In this document: in pieces, positions 1 to 5,177 of the stretch
Layout of the letters: each line of letters opens with the position of its first letter
Position numbering within the stretch: the stretch's first letter is position 1
Origin: Bacteroidetes bacterium UBA6491
GTDB lineage: Bacteria; Bacteroidota; Bacteroidia; NS11-12g; UBA9320
Assembly (NCBI GenBank): GCA_002436505.1
Contig: DJML01000035.1
Span: forward strand, 1 to 10,130
Length of the DNA stretch: 10,130 nt
Reading direction: 5' to 3'
The notes under the pieces: generated by a model
What the model was told of the DNA's origin: nothing
Databases searched by the model: none
Seen by the model: only the letters and a program-made list of their open reading frames with translations
Made by a program: the position numbers and the translations under genes

Positions 1-1803
1 TTCCGGGTTACAATTGACCATGATCGCTTCATAATTCATTTCTTCAGCGGCAAGCAGGCCGTGAACACAACTGTAGTCAAATTCAATACCCTGCCCAATT
101 CTGTTGGGACCTGATCCGAGGACCACAATCTTTTTTCTGTCTGTGATGACAGATTCATTCTCGCCATCAAATGTGGAATAATAATAATTCGTTTTTGATT
201 CGAACTCTGCTGAACAGGTATCTACCATTTTATAGACACGGTTGACACCAAGCTCTTTTCTTTTCGCATATACATCGTCTTCAGTGCAATCTCCAACGCA
301 ATGCGCGATCTGGAAATCAGAAAACCCTTTTTCTTTAGCAATTCGCATCAGCTTTACCGGCAGGTTAGCAAGCGTATGCTGCTTAATGCTCCTTTCTGTT
401 TTCACCAGGTCATATATCTCTTCAAGGAACCACCTGTCGATCTTGGTAATGTTCTGTATTGAGGTTATCGGCACACCAAGGGCAATTGCATCGCGTATAT
501 GAAATATTCTGTCCCAGCTTGGGTTCTTCATGCTCTCAATGAGTTTTTCTAGATTCCGCTCATCCCATCCGTCGCACCCAAGACCCATTCGTTTGATCTC
601 AAGGCCCTGGCATGCCTTCTGAAGGGCTTCCTGGAAACTTCGGCCTATTGCCATTACTTCGCCAACAGACTTCATCTGAAGGCCTAATGTTGGATCAGCT
701 CCTGGGAATTTGGCAAAGTTCCAACGGGGTATCTTTACCACTGTATAATCTATCGCCGGCTCAAAAAAGGCCGAAGTGGTTTTCGTTACCGGGTTTTTCA
801 ATTCGTCGAGGTTGTAACCTAAAGCAAGTTTAGCTGATATTTTTGCGATCGGATACCCGGTCGCTTTACTTGCAAGCGCTGAAGACCTTGACACCCTTGG
901 GTTGATCTCAATAGCTATAATGTCCTCGTTCTCCGGGTTTACTGAGAACTGCACATTACAACCACCGGCAAATGTTCCTATGCTTCTCATCATCCTAAAG
1001 GCCATGTCCCTCATGTCCTGAAAACATCTGTCAGACAATGTCATTGCCGGAGCGATGGTTATGGAATCTCCGGTATGAATTCCCATCGGGTCAAGGTTTT
1101 CAATGGTGCATATTACAGCAATATCGTCTTTACCATCACGCAGCAATTCGAGCTCATATTCTTTCCAACCCAGTACTGCCTTTTCTACCAGGACCTCATG
1201 CGTTGGAGAAGCCTCAAGTCCTCTTTTGATCGCCTCATCAAAATCCTCTTTCCTGTGCACAAATCCGCCTCCGTACCCGCCGAGAGTGTATGACGGCCTG
1301 ATAACCAACGGGAACCCTAGCTCCTGCGCTGTTTCTTTGCCTTCCAGGTATGAATTTGCAATTTTTGATGGCGCTACCGGAACGCCTATGTCTACCATCA
1401 GCTGCCTGAACTCCTCCCTGTTCTCAGTCTTTTCAATGGCATTGATATCGACTCCTATGATTCTGATGTTATACTTTTCCCAGATTCCCAGTTCATCAAC
1501 TTCCTTGGCCAGGTTAAGGGCTGTTTGCCCCCCCATCGTCGGAAGAACGGCGTCAATTTTTTGTTCCTGTAATATCTGTTCAATGGATTCAGGTGTAAGA
1601 GGTAGCAAATAAATGTGATCTGCCATCACCGAATCGGTCATGATCGTAGCAGGGTTTGAATTAATAAGAGAGACTTCGATCCCTTCTTCCATTAATGATC
1701 GCGCAGCCTGACTTCCTGAATAATCAAATTCACAAGCTTGTCCGATAATGATAGGACCACTTCCGATGATCAGTACTGAGCGAATAGACGTATCTTTGGG
1801 CAT
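1..1803 (-). CDS. carB: Carbamoyl-phosphate synthase large subunit, N-terminal 601 codons (runs off the left edge)
   Basis: Synthetase subunit of carbamoyl-phosphate synthase. It makes carbamoyl phosphate from bicarbonate, two ATP and ammonia tunnelled from the glutaminase subunit CarA, feeding pyrimidine and arginine synthesis in the cytoplasm. The reading frame is open from the ATG at 1803 to base 1. The N-terminus reads MPKDTSIRSVLIIGSGPIII, then GQACEFDYSGSQA, the classic first ATP-grasp start. In the same frame follow MGGQTALNL, PRVSRSSALASKATGYPIAK, a stretch with NFAKFPGADPTLGLQMKSVG, EVMAIGRSFQEALQKA, and LGSGPNRIGQGIEFDYSCVH, which opens the second carbamoyl-phosphate half. The last residues, MVNCNPE, lie inside that half. 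So the first ATP-grasp half and the oligomerisation region are complete; the second ATP-grasp half and the allosteric domain are outside. No carA lies upstream, where a divergent hydrolase gene sits instead, so carA must be elsewhere. No frameshift was seen in the stretches I translated. Confidence 0.97.
   Translation of the reverse strand, partial: MPKDTSIRSVLIIGSGPIIIGQACEFDYSGSQAARSLMEEGIEVSLINSNPATIMTDSVMADHIYLLPLTPESIEQILQEQKIDAVLPTMGGQTALNLAKEVDELGIWEKYNIRIIGVDINAIEKTENREEFRQLMVDIGVPVAPSKIANSYLEGKETAQELGFPLVIRPSYTLGGYGGGFVHRKEDFDEAIKRGLEASPTHEVLVEKAVLGWKEYELELLRDGKDDIAVICTIENLDPMGIHTGDSITIAPAMTLSDRCFQDMRDMAFRMMRSIGTFAGGCNVQFSVNPENEDIIAIEINPRVSRSSALASKATGYPIAKISAKLALGYNLDELKNPVTKTTSAFFEPAIDYTVVKIPRWNFAKFPGADPTLGLQMKSVGEVMAIGRSFQEALQKACQGLEIKRMGLGCDGWDERNLEKLIESMKNPSWDRIFHIRDAIALGVPITSIQNITKIDRWFLEEIYDLVKTERSIKQHTLANLPVKLMRIAKEKGFSDFQIAHCVGDCTEDDVYAKRKELGVNRVYKMVDTCSAEFESKTNYYYSTFDGENESVITDRKKIVVLGSGPNRIGQGIEFDYSCVHGLLAAEEMNYEAIMVNCNPE
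1791..1798 (+). promoter_or_regulatory. Possible -7 element for the alpha/beta hydrolase gene
   Basis: The plus strand reads TATCTTTG, a full match to TAnnTTTG. It would start transcription near 1805, about 55 bases before the GTG at 1860. No TTTG is present at the expected -33 distance, so support is weak. The element lies inside the first codons of carB. Confidence 0.25.
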
Positions 1804-1846
1804 TCTTTTCAGATTAAATTCGGCAAAATTACTTTTTTTAGCCCGG

Positions 1847-1877
1847 CAAACTTAGAATTGTGGAAAAGGTTTTCAAA
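1847..1877 (-). promoter_or_regulatory. Putative Bacteroidota-type promoter of carB
   Basis: On the minus strand a -7 element TAAGTTTG (plus-strand 1847-1854) exactly matches the Bacteroidota consensus TAnnTTTG. A TTTG -33 element (plus-strand 1874-1877) lies exactly 19 bases upstream. Transcription would start near 1840, giving a leader of roughly 37 bases before the carB ATG at 1803. A second TAATTTTG match (1824-1831) lies closer to carB but its best -33 partner is only 15 bases away, so it is less likely. The -33 element lies inside the first codons of the divergent hydrolase gene. Confidence 0.55.
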
Positions 1878-2672
1878 TGGCGCAGATCAAATATTGCCTA
1901 TACCCTATATGGGAGAGGCAAATTACCAATGATCGCTTTTCACGGATACGCCCAGGATAAATCAGTATTTGAAGCATTACTTCCAAGTCTGGAACAGCAT
2001 TACACCATTTATTCAATAGATCTTCCGTTCCACGGAAACACTTACTGGGCAGAGCCTTTTGAACTGGACCAAAATGACCTGGAATCACTGGCCATTTCCT
2101 TTATAAAAGAGATCAATGTTGAAGGAATGGTTAGTCTTATAGGTTACAGCATCGGTGGTAATTATGTGCTTGGCCTTGCGCAAAAATGTCCTCAAATTGT
2201 TGATGAGATTTGGTTGATCGCAGCTGATGGTCTTGGCCCGAAACCTGGATTCAACTTTATTACCAAAACGATAATCGGCCGTTCTTTTTTCCTGGGATTC
2301 ATCCATTTCCCATATTTAGTATTTGCCGGCATCTGGGCATTAGAAAAGTTAAAGATCATGCCAATACGTGTTGCAAAGTTTTTTATGTTCAACATTGACA
2401 CGCGTAAAAAGAGAAAATTACTTTACCTGAGATGGAGGAGTGTATCAAGGATCAGAGGGAACATCAGGCTCGTAAAAAACCAGATAAGGCTGTATAAAAT
2501 TCCGACTTACCTCATATTTGGGAAGAACGACGGGGTGATACCTGTTGTTAACGCTGAAAAGTTTTCAAAGGGACTTTCATCTGCCCGTGTGTTGGTCACT
2601 GATCAGGGTCACCAGATGCTTGATCCCGAGACCAATCAGTACATTGACATTATCATCAAAGAAAGGGAATAA
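1860..2672 (+). CDS. Alpha/beta-fold hydrolase
   Basis: A 270-residue single-domain serine hydrolase of the alpha/beta-hydrolase superfamily; the substrate cannot be read from sequence. The catalytic parts are visible: an HG motif at residues 28-29 (AFHGYAQ) for the oxyanion hole, the nucleophile elbow GYSIGG with Ser97, the acid Asp224 in FGKNDGVIP, and His251 in QGHQML. Residues 127-215 form the variable cap. It contains a hydrophobic stretch at about 142-160 followed by a very basic segment (RKKRKLLYLRWRS), which could favour contact with membrane or lipid. There is no signal peptide, so the enzyme is probably cytoplasmic. The start is GTG: an in-frame stop lies just upstream (1839-1841), and the next ATG, at residue 24, would remove the first beta strands. 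The gene is divergent from carB and ends at a shared terminator. BioH-like or MhpC-like esterases are alternatives I cannot separate. Confidence 0.9.
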   Translation: MEKVFKWRRSNIAYTLYGRGKLPMIAFHGYAQDKSVFEALLPSLEQHYTIYSIDLPFHGNTYWAEPFELDQNDLESLAISFIKEINVEGMVSLIGYSIGGNYVLGLAQKCPQIVDEIWLIAADGLGPKPGFNFITKTIIGRSFFLGFIHFPYLVFAGIWALEKLKIMPIRVAKFFMFNIDTRKKRKLLYLRWRSVSRIRGNIRLVKNQIRLYKIPTYLIFGKNDGVIPVVNAEKFSKGLSSARVLVTDQGHQMLDPETNQYIDIIIKERE

Positions 2673-2673
2673 A

Positions 2674-2698
2674 AAAACCCCGCCGAAGGCAGGGTTTT
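2674..2698. terminator. Bidirectional intrinsic terminator
   Basis: Hairpin with arms AAAACCC (2674-2680) and GGGTTTT (2692-2698), an inner GCC/GGC stem and a three-base loop. On the plus strand C2681 faces A2691, a mismatch. On the minus strand the same position is a U-G wobble, so that stem is continuous at 11 bp and is followed by a run of seven T. It therefore closes the hydrolase gene, only two bases after its TAA, and works even better as the terminator of the convergent lipoprotein gene. Confidence 0.85.
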
Positions 2699-2720
2699 AA
2701 ATTTTATTATGTTCTTATTA

Positions 2721-3566
2721 TTAGTTCAATTTTTCACCTTCGCAAGCGTTGATGAATACATTAACTGAACCAAGATTGAAACGCATTACGCCAACAACTT
2801 CAATGTGCTCACTTGCCCATTTTAAGCCTGTAGAGTAATCTTCACCGATAGTCATTTCCTCTGTTCCGCTCTTAGTCTGGCCACTGGTCATTGGACCAAT
2901 GTTTAGACCCCAGGCACCATTGATGCCTTTTCTAAGTACGTGCTTGTGAACTGCATTAACTCCTTCAGAGTGTCCTGCCTGGTATTGAGTTACCTTGTCC
3001 TCAAGAACGTAAAGAGCCAGGTAGTTGTTCTCAGGCATGTCCTTGAAAGCTTTAACCTTGTAGTAAATCTTTACTTTGCCGTCCTGAATTTTATATTTAA
3101 CAGTGGCATTCATTTCTACAGGAGCACCATTATGAGCAGCAATTGCATCATAACACATTTGCTTTTCTTTGGTTACGTTAACTGATCCCCCGTCACGTGA
3201 AAGTTGCAATGCATCTCCTACCGAGAATGAAGGATAACCCGTAACGCCTTGTGCATCATCCATTGCAGAAGATTCTGCATTGATCATGTGCTCTGCAAAC
3301 GGGTTTGAAGAATACGCTGAAAACGGTATTGCATCACCTGCTGAGTTAGCAATTAATTCAGCAAAGGTTGCCCAACCCCAGCTTCCGCATGGAGGGCAAT
3401 TCGTGCCTGTGAATTTAACAAGTATGGCTGTGTTGTCTTCAGGTACAGAAAAGCTAGACGGATCAACATTGGATGTGTTATCGTCTTTTTTCGGATCACT
3501 GCCTGAATCCGAACATGCTGCAAAAAAGAATGCAGCCGTAATTGTCAGAATAAATAATTTTTTCAT
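2721..3566 (-). CDS. Omp28-like lipoprotein with a thioredoxin-type CPPC motif
   Basis: A 281-residue predicted lipoprotein. The signal peptide is short: MKK, a hydrophobic core (LFILTITAAFFF), then the lipobox FAAC with Cys18 as the lipidated residue. A Ser/Asp/Lys-rich linker follows at about 19-45. The next part reads like a thioredoxin fold: a beta strand (NTAILVKFTG), then NCPPCGSW with Cys57 and Cys60, and a likely cis-proline in VTGYPSFSV at Pro112. The C-terminal half is beta-rich and contains AVHKHVLRKGING, similar to the H-x-HVLR region of Omp28-type Bacteroidota proteins. The likely place is the cell envelope. A redox role is inferred only from the CxxC and cis-proline. It is a single gene between a terminator and the end of purM, without redox or transport partners nearby. 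Two more cysteines (138 and 275) may form a structural disulfide. Confidence 0.85.
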   Translation of the reverse strand: MKKLFILTITAAFFFAACSDSGSDPKKDDNTSNVDPSSFSVPEDNTAILVKFTGTNCPPCGSWGWATFAELIANSAGDAIPFSAYSSNPFAEHMINAESSAMDDAQGVTGYPSFSVGDALQLSRDGGSVNVTKEKQMCYDAIAAHNGAPVEMNATVKYKIQDGKVKIYYKVKAFKDMPENNYLALYVLEDKVTQYQAGHSEGVNAVHKHVLRKGINGAWGLNIGPMTSGQTKSGTEEMTIGEDYSTGLKWASEHIEVVGVMRFNLGSVNVFINACEGEKLN

Positions 3567-3596
3567 TCGCTTACTTACTAATTAATATGTTTTGAT

Positions 3597-3612
3597 TTGC
3601 ACACGAGTGCAA
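3597..3612. promoter_or_regulatory. Inverted repeat TTGCAC-N4-GTGCAA, possible operator of the lipoprotein gene
   Basis: Perfect 6-bp arms separated by four bases, 31 bases upstream of the lipoprotein start. No T run follows on either strand, so it does not look like a terminator. A near-consensus -7 element on the minus strand (TATCTTCG, plus-strand 3618-3625) would put the transcription start at about 3611, inside this palindrome. That is a position suited to a dimeric repressor. The promoter call itself is weak. Confidence 0.3.
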
Positions 3613-3642
3613 GTTTTCGAAGATATACTAAATGTATTGTTT

Positions 3643-4815
3643 TCACCAAGTGAACTGCCCGAAAATTGTATTAATTGACAATTTTTTACATTTATCAGGC
3701 ATTACATGCCCAATAATCTTCGCTTCTATACCCATGGATCTGGAAACATCAATAATTGTACTTGCATGTTTTTCATCTATATAAAGTTCCATTCGATGAC
3801 CCATATTGAACACTTCATACATTTCTTTCCAGTCAGTATCCGTTACATTTTGGATCGTTGAGAACAAAGGAGGGATGTCAAAAAGATCATTTTTGATCAC
3901 ATGGAGGTCATCCTGTATGAATTTCATGACCTTCGTTTGTGCTCCTCCGCTGCAATGAATTATCCCGTCTATTTCAGAAGCCGGAATTTCATTAAGTACT
4001 TTTTTGATGACCGGGGCATACGTTCTTGTCGGTGACAATATTGATTTACCTACATCGTGATGCATGCCCTCAACTTTTTCGGTCAGGCGATAAGGCCCGA
4101 TATAAACCACTTCCTGGTCCAGTTCCGTGTCATAGCTTTCCGGGAACTTTGCGCCATAATATTTTGATAACAGGTCGTGCCGTGCAGAAGTGAGACCATT
4201 GCTTCCTGTTCCTTCATTGTAGAAGGATTCATACTTCGATTGGCCATAAGAAGCAAGTCCGACAATAACATTTCCCGCTTTGATCCTGTTTTCAATGATC
4301 TCTGATCTTTTAGCCCGTGCGGTCACGGTTGAATCTACGATGATGGTTCTTACCAGATCCCCTACATCTGCGGTTTCTCCTCCGGTGGGAATGATATTGA
4401 TCCCCGCTTCCCCCATCTCTTCAACAAATTCATTTGTTCCGTTAATTATTGCGGATATAACCTCTCCGGGTATCTTGCTTTTATTTCGTCCAATTGTGCT
4501 GGAAAGAAGAAAGTTGTCTGTAACGCCGACACAGATCAGGTCGTCGATATTCATTACGATAGCATCCTGTGCAATGCCTTTCCATACTGAAAGATCACCG
4601 GTCTCTCTCCAGTACAGATATGCAAGAGAAGACTTTGTGCCTGCACCATCGGCATGCATAATGTTACACCAGTTCTCGTCATTGCCCAGATGGTCCGGGA
4701 TTATTTTGCAAAATGCATTGGGGAAAAGTCCTTTGTCCGATTTGGCAATAGCCGCATGAACATCTTCTTTTTGTGACGAAACCCCTCTTCTCGCGTACTT
4801 ATTTTTCTCTGCCAC
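3643..4815 (-). CDS. purM: Phosphoribosylformylglycinamidine cyclo-ligase (AIR synthetase), long Bacteroidota form
   Basis: Catalyses ATP-dependent ring closure of FGAM to AIR, the fifth step of de novo purine synthesis, in the cytoplasm. The 390-residue protein follows the Bacteroidota PurM form, longer than the roughly 345 residues of the E. coli enzyme. The N-terminus KYARRGVSSQKEDVHAAI is typical. HADGAGTKSSLAY (about 54-66) is the substrate/ATP-binding segment of the AIRS family. It is followed by GIAQDAIVMNIDDLICVG, TGGETADVGDLVRTIIVDST, GSNGLTSARHDLL, LSPTRTYAPVIKKVL, HCSGGAQTKV and VFNMGHRMELYI, the last being the conserved C-domain element. The start is GTG at 4815, which aligns with the family N-terminus. 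It overlaps the TAG stop of the upstream PorE-like gene by one base, so expression is probably coupled to that gene. There is no clear terminator after its TGA. Confidence 0.95.
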   Translation of the reverse strand: MAEKNKYARRGVSSQKEDVHAAIAKSDKGLFPNAFCKIIPDHLGNDENWCNIMHADGAGTKSSLAYLYWRETGDLSVWKGIAQDAIVMNIDDLICVGVTDNFLLSSTIGRNKSKIPGEVISAIINGTNEFVEEMGEAGINIIPTGGETADVGDLVRTIIVDSTVTARAKRSEIIENRIKAGNVIVGLASYGQSKYESFYNEGTGSNGLTSARHDLLSKYYGAKFPESYDTELDQEVVYIGPYRLTEKVEGMHHDVGKSILSPTRTYAPVIKKVLNEIPASEIDGIIHCSGGAQTKVMKFIQDDLHVIKNDLFDIPPLFSTIQNVTDTDWKEMYEVFNMGHRMELYIDEKHASTIIDVSRSMGIEAKIIGHVMPDKCKKLSINTIFGQFTW

Positions 4816-4817
4816 TA
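4813..4817 (-). promoter_or_regulatory. TAGTG stop/start overlap between the PorE-like gene and purM
   Basis: On the minus strand the TAG stop (4817-4815) and the GTG start of purM (4815-4813) share one G. The preceding bases are A/G-rich (GAAAAGAA) but do not form a strong Shine-Dalgarno site. The arrangement suggests that ribosomes ending the upstream gene re-initiate on purM, and it fixes the purM start. Confidence 0.75.
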
Positions 4818-5177
4818 ATTCTTTTCAAGATAGAGCATATTCCCTTTACGGCTCACGCTCTTATATCCACGGAACAATGCATTGCCCAGCGATGCCGGCT
4901 TGTTGTTCTCTACCATCTTAAACTTCACGTCGTTGAATTCCACATCGCCAAGTTTTAAGGATGCAACCTTAAATGAACTACTGTACAGCTTTGTTCCATC
5001 AGTCAGCTTGATCTTTTCGTCGCCCTCCTTGAAGTCGGAAGCAGAAAGATCCCCCGTTTTGAAAAGCTGCTCAACCGTTGATTGTGGTATTTCATTTTTG
5101 AAAGACGTAGAATCGTATTCGAATTTGATCCTCTTACGTCCTACCATCCCCATGATGTAAAGCTTATCCCTTACCTC
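4815..5177 (-). other. Domain: degenerate clan AA (retropepsin-like) aspartic protease fold at the C-terminus of the PorE-like protein
   Basis: Residues about 736-855. Landmarks appear in the order expected for bacterial retropepsin-like domains: a paired strand (KLYIMGMVGRKRIKFEYD); the active-site position reading DST instead of DTG (Asp757-Thr759), followed by SFKNEIPQSTVEQLF, like the usual short helix after the catalytic loop; KLTDGTKLYSSSFKVASLKL, like the flap strand with its conserved DG; GDVEFNDVKFKMV, like the vG-x-x-x-x-x-V strand; then SLGNALFRGYKSV and a final strand (GNMLYLEK), resembling the LLG-x-x-FL plus terminal strand pattern. The loss of the DTG glycine suggests it is not an active protease. 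This is pattern reading, not a profile match. Confidence 0.5.

Noticed and set aside
1103..1612. A 169-codon open frame on the plus strand
   Set aside because: It lies antisense to the clearly conserved carB frame, its Ser/Pro-rich translation has no recognisable domain, and its length is explained by carB codon bias.
3642..3654. Small hairpin TTCAC-CAA-GTGAA at the end of purM
   Set aside because: The stem has only five pairs, includes the stop codon and has no T run after it, so I do not call it a terminator.
4280..4759. A 159-codon open frame on the plus strand
   Set aside because: It is the antisense shadow of conserved purM codons and shows no start signal or domain.
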